64,000 bases of DNA, taken from the NCBI RefSeq assembly GCF_040954835.1, contig NC_090696.1, positions 53,970,222 to 54,034,221 of the forward strand. Direction: 5' to 3'. Origin of the DNA: Lepisosteus oculatus. Lineage: Eukaryota; Chordata; Actinopteri; Semionotiformes; Lepisosteidae. The notes beneath the pieces were generated by a model. That model was not told where the DNA came from, made no database searches, and saw only the letters and a list, made by a program, of their open reading frames with translations. Shown piece by piece: positions 48,780-60,215 of this stretch. Positions within the stretch are counted from its first letter, which is position 1; each line of letters begins with the position of its first letter. The position numbers were made by a program, and so were the translations under genes.

Positions 48780-49760
48780 AAAAAAATCTTAAGATTTCTA
48801 TATTTATGTCTTTATTTAGTGGTTTCATTAGTGACAAAGGCTAAACTTTCTTGGAAATATGTCTTTTATGTGTTGCAGAAAAAACTGACTTGCTTTAACA
48901 AAATATGTTTACAAATCCTTTCACCTGCCAATCTACCTGAATGCCCAACTATCTGAAAAGCCCTCCATGAAACCATGGTTGCTATTAATTCATTTAGGGC
49001 TCACTGACAGAATAGCTGTTTTTTATGCATGATAATTTTCTGATTCCTCACTCTGTTTCATGTTTATAGATAAGACTTTATTGATCGCAAAGGGAAATTG
49101 ATGTACATGCTCATGTACATGATGAACATGTTTGCATGTTCTTTTGTAACATACACCTTTTTGTGATTTTTTTGTATATCTAAGCAAGTGTTCCTGCATC
49201 CCTCTTCTGCACTATAGTCATGGCTTTTTTTCTGTTTGCTTATTTCAAAGCAACACATGCTCTATTTCTAAAACTTTTTGCCCATGTGCATTTTTGTATT
49301 TTTTACACCTCTAGCACTTTAACGTCCTGAATTTTCATTTGCATTAATTTGTAGAATGAATTGGAGTTTTAGCCTTAAGTTTTCACTATCTTTTGTTTCT
49401 TGTCCTACAACTGTTATTATAGATCACCGAATTATTGTACTTGACATGACTTCATTCAGCCTTTCCTGAACGTCTATGACAGGCAGAGAGAGTGCTGTTT
49501 CTGGTGCGATCTTTTGCAGCTGACATTTCACTGTTTTAACCAAACAAGAAATTAGATTGCTCATAAATCAGTTATTCTATATAAACACAGCGTAATTGCC
49601 CTCCGAAAATCCTCTTTTTCTTGTTTGTTTTAGAGACCTTGATCGAAACTGATTTTAGATGTCAGAAAGGATTTATTTTCTCTGTATTTCCTACATTGCT
49701 TTGCCGAGATTTTAACTTTATATCTAGGCTCAGATTTCAACTATAAATCGTACAGTAATT
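48780..49760 (+). repeat. Family B related segments
   Basis: 48780-48860 matches 13035-13130 (AATCTTAAGATTT, ATTTAGTGGTTTCATTAGTG). 49550-49600 and 49727-49760 match 12525-12610 (GAAATTAGATTGCTCATAAA; GGCTCAGATTTCAACTATA). The two blocks are in reversed order compared with 12.5-13.1 kb, so the copy is rearranged. Nothing coding is seen. Confidence 0.55.
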
Positions 49761-50204
49761 AATAGCAGTAAATACTGATGTTTTGCGCCCTCTTACCACA
49801 AAAATATATGTTTTGTAGCTGGGATTAACTTTATTTAGTACGCGTAGCTACTACGATTCGGACATGGACAGTTAAAGATGGCGGTAAATCAGACACCCAG
49901 AGAGGGGGGGGGGCGTCTTCTCGCCTCCATAACTAAAATGCCAAATAGGAGTGGCTTAAGCGACATACACAGTCGTGTAACTGACAGTTTGAGGTAGCCT
50001 ATCGTCTAAATTTTGCTTTGTTGCTGATAGGTTAAGCTTTCAAAACTCTGCCCCAAAGTCATGTGACTGATTTTTCGCCCTGTTTCGTTGGTTAAACGCA
50101 ATGATCACAAGCACCACCATGGTAACTGGGATGTGTAGTTTTTAATTCTGTTTGAATTATAACTGTACGTACTGTCTTCATATTTGGCCAGGGTTTTAAA
50201 GAGA
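49761..50204. other. Unassigned segment between family B and Gypsy integrase
   Basis: No repeat partner in the window and no gene. It contains CTGGGATGTGTAGT near 50128, which resembles the promoter motif ACTACAnnTCCCAG, but no transcript start can be tied to it. Confidence 0.3.
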
Positions 50205-51398
50205 AGGCGCGCCACAAAAATGTCGGTGCCGTCGTCTCCGGCTTTCCCCGTGCTGGAAGAATTTGACCTCAGAACGTTTGCCCAGCGTAGTGTAAGGCCA
50301 TTGCCACTTGGCCAGCAGGTTACTGTTTGCAGAGGAAAGCAGGAGCAATACCTTCTGTCCTGGCTGGTACTCCCTGTGGCGTGCATTTTGGTCATACAAA
50401 CGCTTCTGGGCCTCTTGGGCTTCTTTTAGGTTCTCTTGAGCCTCTTCCCGATACTTCTCAAGGCGGTCTCTCATCGCAACACATACTGCACAATACCTTT
50501 CTCTGAAGTTATAACAGGAGTGGCTTCCCAGGTCTTCCGCAGAACATCCAGAGGTCCTTGAACAGTCCACCCATACAATAGCTCAAAGGGGGAGAACTCA
50601 GTAGACGACTGTGGCACTTCTCTATAAGCAAAGAGAAGGAATGGCAACCACTTGTCCCAGTCCTTACCCGTGTCAGAGACAAACTTCCTCAGCACATTTG
50701 TGAGGGTTTGGTTAAAGCACTCAACCAGGCCATCTGTCTATGGATGATAGGGACTGGTCTTGATAGCAGTGATTGCTAAGCTGCTTGTGGAATTGACCCA
50801 TCAGGCGGGATGTGAAGTAAGTTCCTTGGTCTGTGATTATCTCATCTGGAATGCCCATCCTGGAAAATAACTGCACCAGAGCACTTATGATCTTCGGTGT
50901 TGTGATAGAGCAAAGTGGAAAAAATTCTGGGAACTGGGTGGCATAATCACATACAACCAGGTATATTGATATCCTGTATGGCTCTTCTCTAATGGTCCCA
51001 CTATATCCATTGCAATGCGCTGAAAAACAGTGGAGATCACCGGCAACGGATACAGTGGAGCTCTATCAGATGGAGTAGAGCTCTATCAGATGGAGTAGAG
51101 CTCTATCAGATCTCCGGACAGAACTTGTCTTTTGACAAACTGCTGAAGTAGTACAGTGTTTTTGGACATCAGTGTACATGGTGGGCCAATAAAAATGTGA
51201 ACTGATGCGCATGTATGTATTCTGCTGTCCTAGATGACCTGCCCAGGGGATTGTGTGTGCGAGGTGAAGTACTAATGGTCTACATATTTTAGGTACAACC
51301 AAACGTTTGCTCTCCGTCTCCCTGACATATAGGATACCATTATCAATAGAATAAACATCCCCACAGTGATATTCTGTATTAGGTTTCCCACTCTCCAC
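50205..51398 (-). pseudogene. Integrase of second Gmr1-type Gypsy
   Basis: The HHCC finger lies at 51398-51066 (HLAHTIPWAGHLGQQ.. to CTTSAVCQK). The core follows in broken frames (50990-50700). Its C-terminal part is at 50695-50471 (DKWLPFLLFAYREVPQSS), and the WQ-x-PY domain at 50570-50205 (LLAKWQWPYTTLG, then the RRRRHRHF stretch that parallels the QHQIYHINLL end of the first element). Similarity stops near 50205, where RT should begin. A 20-bp unit is repeated about 2.7 times at 51058-51112. Confidence 0.75.
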
Positions 51399-51610
51399 AT
51401 ATGCTTTTACAAACTAGGGTTGCAAAGATAAGTCATCATGCTGTAAAGGCAATGTTAGCCGGGACCTCCCATCCCTGGATAGCAAGACCAGACCCAGCAA
51501 GTCTGGGAGTGGCTGTAAACCAGCTTTTGCTTGGGCTCTTGTAACAACCACACATGATGTTTGCACACTACTTTGCTTCTTAGAACAGTTCATATTTTTC
51601 AACAAATCTG

Positions 51611-51850
51611 TTAAAACACCGGCAGATCCCTCCCCAAGATAATGTCTGCTGGCAACTCTGGAACAACCCCTACATTTAACAAATACATCTGTTCATCCAC
51701 CCCCACAGTAAGTTCTGTCATTGGGTATTTCCTTTTATCTTCATGTATGCACTGTACAGACATTTGGTTTTCAAAGTTGATTCTACTATTTGAAACCAGG
51801 GATTTTGTGACAAGAGTCATTGAACTGCAAGTGTCCAGTAAAGCATTTGC
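51611..51850 (-). pseudogene. Aspartic protease of second Gmr1-type Gypsy
   Basis: The region shows ALLDTCSSMTLV at 51841-51806, where the family has LLD(S/T)GS, and ends with the conserved ADIILGRDLPVF block. The active-site glycine is replaced by cysteine (codons at 51835-51827 read DTC). It would release Gag and Pol proteins from the polyprotein, but the change in the catalytic loop suggests a dead enzyme. Confidence 0.7.
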
Positions 51851-51864
51851 TTTCTGACCATTAA

Positions 51865-53152
51865 TTAGAACAGAACAATTTGCAAAACTGCTAATATTCT
51901 CTCCTCCTTTTTCCCACCCATGAATGTCATCCTCTTTTGGGACCCAGTCAGTTTTGGCTTGCGCACTGGACAGGCGGAAGCTTTATGTCCTGGCTGCTGG
52001 CAATAAAAACAGACTAGACCCTTACTAGTACCATGCAAACCTTGACCCCTCCCCCCCCCATGTCCTCCTTGCCTCAACAGAGTTACATCTGGGCTCTTGA
52101 TTATCTCTGGTCCTTCTTGACACAGAAGATGGATGTCCTGGAGGGTCCCCTTGTCGCGCATTGATATATTGCAGAGCCAGCTTGGCTGCTTTCAACCAAT
52201 CGGCTGGCTCATGCTCTTTCAACCAAGTCCTGGTGTCATAGGGGAGGACACATAGCAGCTGCTCCAAAATAATGGCCTCGCCAATCTCCTCTTTGGAACA
52301 CTATTCTGGGTGAATCCATCTTCTGTTCAGACCCCTCAGGCGGTAGTAAGTTTCCGTAGGCGTTTCTCCTGGAGAAACTGGTCATCCTGAAGCGCTGTCT
52401 GTATGTTTCTGGGGATATGTCAAATTTAGTAAGCAGCGCCTCCTTCATGTCACTGTATATGTTAGATCGGTCCTCATGCATGGCACTGTAAGCCTCCAAG
52501 GCCTTGCCTGTAAGCAGAGGCACTAGCCAACAGCCCACTCCTCCTCTGGCCACTTCCAGGATCTGGCCATACGCTCAAATCGCAGGAGATAGTTTTCAAT
52601 GTCCTCACCTTGCTGGTAGGGGGGGATCTTAGGCTCTTTCCAGAACATGCTCTCTGCTGAAGCACGTGTAGCAGACATGGGTGTTGAACTTGGTGGACCC
52701 TGGTCCTGACCTGATGTCACCGTAGTGTGGTGTCGTGGTGCCGGTGTAGGAAGAGCAAGCCATGGACTTTCTGCTGTCTCCATGCTTCCAGGTGTTGCTC
52801 CCTGAGCCTGCGATGCCAGTACAATCCTGGGTACAATTAAGGTCTCCTGAAGGGAGGTTTTAAGTCCACATAATTCTTCAAACAATCCCTCCTCTCTCTT
52901 TTGTTGGCCAAACAGAAAGTCTCGGAACAGACTCACCATGTCCCCTAGAGGTTCTGTCTTGGATGCATGTCTTACACCTGTTACTTGTTGAGAGGTGACT
53001 CTAGGTCGAGCTCCCAGCTCTTCACAGCATTCTTCTTCTGATGAGGCCACCGTGTCCCAAGGTTCATCTGCTTTGAGCTGTGGCAATACCTTTCCTTGTG
53101 AATGAAGGCCTGCCCGTTTTCTCCAGGGATGCACTGTCTTGCAGCTGGCCAT
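51865..53152 (-). pseudogene. Gag of second Gmr1-type Gypsy, with SCAN-like segment
   Basis: Gag likely starts at the ATG 53152-53150 (MASCKTVHPWRKR..), just after the 5' LTR. Its long N-terminal part is Ser/Pro/Thr-rich. The segment 52403-52148, broken by a frameshift near 52290, contains YRQRFR, then EQLLCVLPYDTRTWL and a KEHEP block, which parallels the RFR / LEQFLxxLPxxLxxWV / HxP pattern of SCAN domains. A zinc knuckle, CFYCQQPGHKASAC, follows near 52010-51970. At least two frameshifts separate the open pieces. Confidence 0.75.
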
Positions 53153-53170
53153 CTCACTGCTGCTACCAAA

Positions 53171-53839
53171 TGTCACCGGGAGGGCAGGAGGGGTGCCCAA
53201 GTGAGTCATTTTAAACCAGAATGATGGCTCAGCCACAATTGCACTTAGGTGCAAAAGTGATGGTTTCTTAGGACAGTGCTCCCCACAATTATAAATAGCA
53301 ACAAAAAAAACAACAAAATGGAACTAGTACACACACAGAAAAACAAACAAACCCTTTATATAAGAAATAGAGACCAGGAGTCCTACCACACTTAGGTCCT
53401 ATCAGCTCCCCACTGCAGCTATAGCGAGACTAAGCCTTTTAGATCTCCCCCCCCTCCTAAATAGGTACCATATAGCCCTGCCCCCTTGGACTGTACCACT
53501 GTTACATAATTATGGAGCTGCATTTCACCCAAGATAAACTAATTTCCCAACATGGCAATTCCTTCATTCTTTTAAACAATAGTGTATACAGAATGTACAA
53601 AAAAATACCAATCCTGAATACATTTTACTCATTTTTAACCACCTGTAAAAATGGTACGTCCTTTACCGGAAGATGTGCGCATGCACCACTCAGCGTTGAC
53701 ACTACAAAGCCAAGCTGAAAATGGGTATCGGGTTTGGACCAATGAGACCACCATACCCGGAAGTCGGACAGCAACACTGACAGAGCGCTCTCTCACACAG
53801 CTAAGTACAAATAAATAGAAACATAACGACAGACCTACA
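53171..53839 (-). repeat. 5' LTR of second Gmr1-type Gypsy
   Basis: Partner of the LTR at 45430-46112. The two are near-identical by eye, with a short deletion near 53780 compared with 46020-46060, so the insertion is much younger than the Tc1 it broke. Confidence 0.85.
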
Positions 53840-55472
53840 GAGTTTCCTCTAGCACTAAAGAAATGCTCACTGGACTTAAATTACACTTTCCTTTTTATAC
53901 ATTAAAAGTAGGCAAGACTTTAAGATATTAAAGGAACATACAGGAAAAGGGGCAGTGTCAGAAGTCAAACAAACAGGACAGGAAGATTCCATTTGGCATT
54001 CTGCAATCTGTTTCATTTCTCTCTGGTTGAATGGGTGCGAAGAATCACAGGCTTTAAATTGCAGAAAGACAGAAGTCTTAGGTTCGAACAGAAAACCCTT
54101 CCCGTGCATAGTAACTGCCTTGACCTTTTCAGTCTTCCACACAACCCATCCACTCCAATCATCACTTGATCTGTGTGTGCCCTGAAAATTACCGAATCAG
54201 AACACATTCCTGGTTCACTCTGCACCACTACGAAGAAGTCTATAAGAAGCACTTAATGCCTACATCCCCACTATTTTGCACACATTCTAAATGTATATGT
54301 AATTTGCATTTATCTTGTACTGTGCTTGATACTGTTATACTAATTTTATTTAATGTTAATTATTGTAATGCTCTGCACCTTTAATTGAAATTTAAGTTTT
54401 TAATATTTAATCACCTAGTTTCTTGGGTCTGAGGTCCTAGAGCAAAAGCAAATGACCAAAATGCTGTGAAGATATTTTATAATTCTAAAATATAAAATGT
54501 ACTTAGTTGCGTATTTCTTTTATGAGTTACACCTCATCTCACAGCTGTAATTCCTACTTTTCTAATCTTTTTAACCATTTAAAAAAGTCTTTTGTTAGTA
54601 ATTTATTATCCCTAATAAACACATTTTAATAAAATGAAAATCTTGACGGGGATTCATGGAGATCATCACTAACTTAGTTGGTATGAATGTTTTGAATTAT
54701 CATTCATTTTATACTGTCAAATGCATGATTTTAGTGACTAATATTTTATGACATAAATCGTTAATATGACGTAAACCGTATGTTTTTCATGTGACCAACA
54801 CATATCAACATTAATTGTTAATTGGTTTCACCATGTTGACATGGTGGGGTGACATGGTGGGGGCACAGGATTCGGGAATAACGCCTCATGCAGTTGGGTA
54901 GTTAGACCCTCGCTACCAGCTTGCAATATTCCCATTTAAAGTATCTGCAAACTCTCACATTGTTTTTTCTTTTTTGTTTTAGCTAACACCTGTAAACCTG
55001 AAGTGATAAGGCTAATAAGGTTTTTTTAAAGAAATGTTTGTAGTTTTATGTTTAACAGTGCCACTGTTTTGTTGTTTAAGGTTTAAGTGTTTATACAGTA
55101 CTTGTTTAAGGATATAAAAAGCGTAGTTGGGGGATGCTTTTGTCAGAGATGAATACAGGACTCCGTGTATCCAAATGTGTTAAACCGCTAGGTTAAAAGT
55201 GTCCGTGTGTTGTGAGTTAAATGTATCATAATATAATGCGTCGTGCTTGAATGTGTTGTGGTATAGTAATGGGATTAAACAGGAGAAAATAATATGTACA
55301 AGACAGGTAGTTAGATCCTCAGTACTAGTTTACAGTACTCCTGACTTCTATAAAATATCTCTGGAAGCCCTCACAATTTTTTTTTTTCAAATTAAAAAAA
55401 AATTATCCTGTCCAAATTCCTCATTCACAACAGGCAGCATAGGGATTGTGACATGGATGCTGTCAGGAAATC
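53840..55472. other. No recognisable gene
   Basis: Mostly A/T-rich. Two diverged copies of one segment seem present near 54895-54960 and 55300-55375 (GTAGTTAGACCCTCGCTACC against GTAGTTAGATCCTCAGTACT). The open frames around 53955-54250 carry no known motif. Confidence 0.4.
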
Positions 55473-55997
55473 TCCTAGAGCAGTGGTTTTTAAACTATGG
55501 TAATCTTGGTACATGGAGCGCGGCCAGGTGGTACGCCATATGACCCTGGAACTTTGTTGTGTGCGCTGAAAAATCGGTATGGGTTTTCATATTTTCTATT
55601 TTAATACGTGTCGAATTCGCAGCCTACGTACTACGATACAACACAAGAAATAGTATGTAATGCTATACCATTATATAGGAATGCGTGCTACAAACTTAAG
55701 TGACCAATTATATTTAAAAAATGTTATCTCCAGCAAATAGGGATGTAGGAGAACGTGTGTGATTTTGGAACAATACCAATGTTATAAGCACAGGAAAGCA
55801 TAGAAATGTGTGCTATGAACACTGGCAATCATGTGAGCACAGGAAAGCGTGATAGATAACGGAAAAATATTTAAGAACTGTTAATCTGTTAATTTGAGAA
55901 AAATACACTGAGCGTCTCAGTGTTTTGCTCCCATGCGCATGAAACAAAAACTTCTTTTAACTTCTGAGACAGACTCCTGAAACGGAAACGGGGAAAA

Positions 55998-56580
55998 ATC
56001 CAAGCTTGCTAAAGCAGGTAAGCCCCACACTATTTTTAAAGAACCTTATTTACCGCTAGGAAAAGAGTTGACACGTATTGTCTGTGGAGAAAAAGCTGCT
56101 AAACAGCTCAACCTGGTGACCCCTCTGAAAGACAAAGCCACTCATAGAATTATTAATATGGCGGATGGTATCAAAAGTACGCTGATAGAGCACGTTAAGA
56201 TGAGCACTGCAATTAGACGAGTCTGTAGATGCCGTTGATTTGGCCAATTTGCTCATTTACGTTAGATACGAGTTTTAGGGTATGTCCCATGAGGACTTTC
56301 TGTAAGCTGCTACCAACAAGAACTACAGGAGAGCACATATTTCAGATTCTGGATGAATTTCTCGAAGAGAATGGCATCAAATGTAAAAATGCGTTGGAGT
56401 TTGTACAGACGGTGCTAGAGCAATGACAAGCCGACACAGCGGTGTAGTTGCATGAATAAGAGAGGTTGCTCCAGAAATGGACGTATTGCATCATCCACCG
56501 CGAGACTTTTGCCGTCAAGAAAATGCCTAACGATTTAAAATCTGTTAGACTCTGTTGTGAATTGTATTAAGATTCAAAAA
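55998..56580 (+). pseudogene. hAT (ZBED5/GTF2IRD2-like) transposase, middle part
   Basis: The frames contain AGKPHTIFKEPYLPL, VCGEKAAKQLNLVTPLKD and HRIINMAD, then DAVDLANLLIYVR, LLPTRTTGEHIFQILDEF and a CIIHRETFAVKKMPNDLKSV block. This is the ordered catalytic core pattern of the ZBED5/SCAND3/GTF2IRD2-type hAT family. At least three frame breaks separate the pieces. The BED finger and C-terminal dimerisation region are missing from this copy. Confidence 0.8.
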
Positions 56581-56689
56581 ATGAATTTACATCTGCTTTG
56601 CTCGACTGAATAGGGTCACCCCTCTCACTGAAATGGTGCTTTTTATTGTTTATTTTTAATTGATGTTGTTCGTGGTTTTTTTTTCTGTA

Positions 56690-56752
56690 AAGCGCTTTGA
56701 GAAGCCACCTTTAAGGTGCTATATCAAATAAAGTTTATTATAATATTTATTA
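56690..56752 (+). repeat. Short LINE/SINE 3' tail
   Basis: CTGTAAAGCGCTTTGAGAAG, then CACCTTTAAGGTGCTATATC and AATAAAGTTTATTA. Same type as 13625-13690; it lies within the hAT element. Confidence 0.6.
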
Positions 56753-57373
56753 TATGTGTATGTGAGTGCGTGGGCGCACGCGCGCTCATGTTAGTATTTG
56801 AGAATTTCTGGGGGTCCTATGAGAAGATGACTTAGGTAGTACTTGGATGCTTTGGTTTTATCAGGGGTGGTACTTGGTCCAAAAAGTTTGAGAACCACTG
56901 TCCTAGAGCACCTTTCAGCAAACTACGCCTGCCAGTTTTAACTGGCCCTTGAGGTAAAAAATAAATTAGTCAATATTCGCCATATTCCACTTTGTATGGT
57001 GCCGTTTTTTCTTACATTTCATTATTCATGCCGTCAGATGTCACACAAATGTTTTACCACAGTGATTACAAACTGTGCATTGCGCCACCTAGGGGAGGGG
57101 CCATTGTCGGTCAGGGGCGTCTGAGGTGTAGCCAGTCAAAAACTTTATTACGAGCAAAACCCACTGTTCGTGCAAAAAGAATGTACGAGTCGCGCACTAC
57201 CAAGCTAGATTGTGACACATGACACTAGGCAAGAGAGTCGGCAGTCTGTAAAGCAGCATATCAGTTGACCGCGGCTTTGGTGTTTCATGTTTCTATGAGT
57301 GGTCATTTTGTGAGTTTTTTGTTACATGATCGCAACTGAGAGGTTTTTAAATATGAGTAAAAACCTTGAAGGT

Positions 57374-58293
57374 CATGGAGCCTAGTTCTAAAGAGAAATG
57401 GAAACGCAAATACAGAAAGTATGACGAATTTTGGTTTCACATGCACAACTGTGGACACTGTAGAATGTCCTCAGTGGGTTGTCTGCCTTAAAGTGTTGGC
57501 TACTGAAAGCATGCTCCCCAATAAACTGAAACGTAATTTGGAAACTGTTCACAGTAGTTTGATAAGTAAACCTCATGAGTATTTTTCACACAAGTGTAAT
57601 GAATGAACAGAAAGCTTCTTTTTCTAACCAAACTACAGTCCCCAGCAATGTTTTTTCATCATACAAAGTAGCATACCGAATAGCACAATGCAAAACAAAT
57701 GCATACTACTGGAGTACCAAGGAATAAGCAAAAGAGCTCTATGAATTCTGCTTCCCTTTGCAATATCCTGTCTTTGTGAAGCACGGGTTTTCAGCACTTG
57801 CGGTTATCAAATCCAAGTTCAGATCAAGAGTCAATGTTGAAAAGGAGATGCATGTTGCCATATCAAAAATACTACCCAATATTTTTGGTGAACTACAGTA
57901 TGTTAACATAATTTATCAAACAAGCCCACCTACCCATTAAGTGGCACAAACAAAAATACATTGTGTTTCTCCACCTTTTAAAAAAAACATTGATGTTAGA
58001 TTTTTACATTTTTACTAAGTCATTTTATTTGCATTTTACAAAGATGTTGACTATTTTTTTTCAAAATGTTTGCAGATTCAAAAAACTTTTAATAAAATGT
58101 TGTCAAGTATTTTTTGTATTTTGATCAAATAAAAACAAAATTGGATCAACGTTAACCCATCATTTCCTTTTCAAATTTATAATTTTTAGTAAAATATCGC
58201 ACTGCCATAGAACTTATTTTTGACACAGGGGAGGCATGTGGACAATTTGACAGGTCAAGGGAGGCACGGACCGAAACATTTTGGGAAACCCTG
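57374..58293 (+). pseudogene. ZBED5-like hAT remnant: BED finger and C-terminus joined
   Basis: The N-terminal part (57376-57603) encodes, across a frameshift, EPSSKEKWKRKYRKYDEF then CPQWVVCLKVLATESM and LKRNLETVH: a C2H2-like BED finger with Cys-Pro-x-x-x-x-Cys and the LKxHLxTxH helix. At 57758-57940 VKHGFSALAVIKSKFRSRV and VAISKILPNI form the hAT C-terminal dimerisation block (YEAGFSALTAIKTKYRSRL type). The middle catalytic part is absent. A possible right end, ATTTTGGGAAACCCTG, stops at 58293. Confidence 0.75.
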
Positions 58294-58356
58294 CTTTACC
58301 AATTTGATTCACCAGTTAGAGTGGGTCCATCGTACTGTGAGGGAACCTCTGCCAAA

Positions 58357-58880
58357 ATGAGTGGATTGAAGAAGCAGAACGTTGACAGTGAATGCAGAGT
58401 GTTCCACAAAGAATGGACTGCAAAATACTTTTCACAGAGGTTGGAACAAAAGCTATGTTTAATTTGTAAGGAAAGTGTCGCAGTGTTCAAAGAATACAAT
58501 CTCAGTTGGCATTTTTCTACCAAACATGCTAACTATGCTAGCAATCTGTCTTGTGGGAAGTGGGCTAATAGAGGTTCCAAACAAGCCGCTAGTTTACAGG
58601 TTCAGCAAAATGTATTGTTCCGCCCTTCTTCTATCCAGGAGGCAAGGTCAGCACAACAGCAAGCTACCTGCCTGCATAAAAAATTGCTAAACAAAGCAAG
58701 CCGCTTTCTGAAGAGGAGCCTTTGAAGGAGTGTATGATAGAAACTGTAGATATTCTGTGTCCAGAGAGCAAGAATAATTTTGAGAAAATAAATGTATCAC
58801 ACAGAACAGTTACCCATCGGGTCGAGGTAATCGGTGAAGACTTGGCTTGTGGCCCTTGGGACAAAAACATTTGCCCACTG
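58357..58880 (+). pseudogene. GTF2IRD2-like hAT transposase, N-terminal part
   Basis: From the ATG at 58357 it reads SGLKKQNVDSECRVFHKEW, then LCLICKESVAVFKEYN and a WHFSTKHANYASNLS block. This is the BED-like finger and N-terminus of the hAT family that gave rise to the C-terminal half of GTF2IRD2. After a frameshift near 58710 it continues with LKECMIETVDILCPES and HRTVTHRVEVIGEDLA. It then meets a likely right terminal repeat (GGGACAAAAACATTTGCCCA) ending near 58880. This is a separate copy from 57374-58293. Confidence 0.8.
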
Positions 58881-59439
58881 CTGTCCTAGTACCATGTCTG
58901 GGAGCAATCATAACCATCATAACCACTGGTTGCCCTTAAGAGTTACATTTTTTCACTTGGTTCCTTCACCTGGAAACTGGCTTATCTCAACATTAAAGGA
59001 TAACAAGATTGTATTTTTTTAATAGTGGACACTAAATAGAGAGAATGTTATCGTTCATATATTTTGGGTTTATAAAAGTGTTTCTTTAATGAATTCAATG
59101 ACCATTAATATTTAGAGCGTATATTTCTGAATATTGTTGAGCTTACCACATAAGGTTTTATACTGTATCAGTATTTACTTTAATAATAGTAGAAAATAAT
59201 AATTGTTGCCGTTATATAATTATTATAATCATTATATTTATACAGTATGTAATATATAATTATTACATTATATAATTATGTATTATTACAAGTGAACATA
59301 GTAGACTACCAGCACCCCCCCATCCAGCCAAGGGCAGATTACCCCATCAATTCAGATTCTCCACCAACCCCTGGAGGGGGGCACCACCCAGGAACTGCTG
59401 CAACTAAAACCACTAGATCTCATCCTTTACTCACCTCCA

Positions 59440-60215
59440 GAGGGTATTGTATTGCCATTTCCCACGTGGGGCTACCCATGGAAGCTCACCAACCATCCAC
59501 CAAGTTAAGGGGGTTCCCATTCTTAGTGGAGGACTAGACCATCATCTTCATGTGGAGGACTGGATTAAAGATATACAGCACCTATTAGAGACTTCCAGCA
59601 CTCCAGTACGCCTGCGGTTCTTTACCATAGTTTGTCACCTGGGGGTAGGGCACGAAGACATGTTCTCAACCTACCACTGGTGGAACAACGTGTGGGCAGG
59701 GCATGTCATGATTGGAATTTCAATCCCAGAACAGGAAGTGGAGGTGGAAGTCCCCAAGCCAGATCCTATAAATTGCTGTTAACACTGAAAAGGGAAGGTG
59801 CAGACCATTCCCTGCCAGATGTGGATCTGACTGAAATAGCAATGCAAGATGAGTAGCAGAGAAGAGAGTTGGAAGAGCTCCTTCGTCCTCACGCAGATGT
59901 GTTCTGTAGAAATGACCTGGATCGTGAGTACACTTCTACTATTTAACACAAAAACCCACTTATTAATACTAAGCCACTGGATCCCCCCTGCCCAGTAGCA
60001 AGAGATCCACAAGCATCTTCAGGACATAGAAGCAACTAGAGCCATACGACCAAGCAAAAGTCCATATGCCTCCCCAGTGGTTGTGGCACAGAAAGAGGGG
60101 TTTATGTTCTCTGTTGATGCATCAACTACTAGCAGTTGAACTCAAACACCATTGGGGATGGCTTTCCAATGCCATGTGTTGAGAAGGCTTTGAAAGCTTT
60201 ACGCTGGGCAAAATT
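59440..60215 (+). pseudogene. Third Gypsy remnant: gag and early RT
   Basis: 59540-59730 in shifting frames (VEDWIKDIQHLLETSS; GRARRHVLNLPLVEQRVGRA) resembles a Gypsy Gag. 59800-60215 resembles the start of Gypsy RT: LEELLRPHADVFCRNDLD, then QLNSNTIGDGFPMPCVEKAL, the (Y/F)RQLNxxTIxDxFPMPRVEEAL block. Stops are frequent. The part between (protease) seems deleted. This is not the Gmr1-type family seen earlier, judged by the phrases. Confidence 0.65.

Larger units (their letters stand above)
45430..53839 (-). mobile_element. Second Gmr1-type Gypsy retrotransposon, with both LTRs and a replaced RT segment
   Basis: LTRs in the same orientation lie at 45430-46112 and 53171-53839 (683 and 669 bp), with minus-strand ends TGTAGGTC..CCGGTGACA. 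Minus-strand internal order is Gag (53152-51865), protease, integrase (51398-50205), then RNase H (46565-46230). As in the first Gypsy, integrase precedes the place where RT should be. RT itself is missing: 46571-50204 is occupied by an endogenous retrovirus fragment and family B sequence. Flanks (tggat and gagtt) give no target duplication. The internal start TTTGGTAGCAGC follows the LTR end directly, as a primer-binding site would. Confidence 0.88.
55481..56900 (+). mobile_element. hAT transposon, internally deleted, with target duplication
   Basis: Its ends are CAGTGGTTTTTAAACT and AAGTTTGAGAACCACTG, the terminal-repeat type of Charlie-like hAT elements. Perfect 8-bp duplications TCCTAGAG flank it at 55473-55480 and 56901-56908. 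It is 1,420 bp and holds only the middle of a transposase. A retroposon tail (56690-56752) sits near its right end. Confidence 0.92.

Noticed and set aside
50184..50290. Plus-strand start MSVPSSPAFPVLEEFDLRTF, at first taken for the first exon of a host gene next to a promoter-like motif.
   Set aside because: The opposite strand reads as the integrase C-terminal end of the second Gypsy (KWQWPYTTLG.., RRRRHRHF) and aligns with the same part of the first Gypsy, so the plus frame is its shadow.
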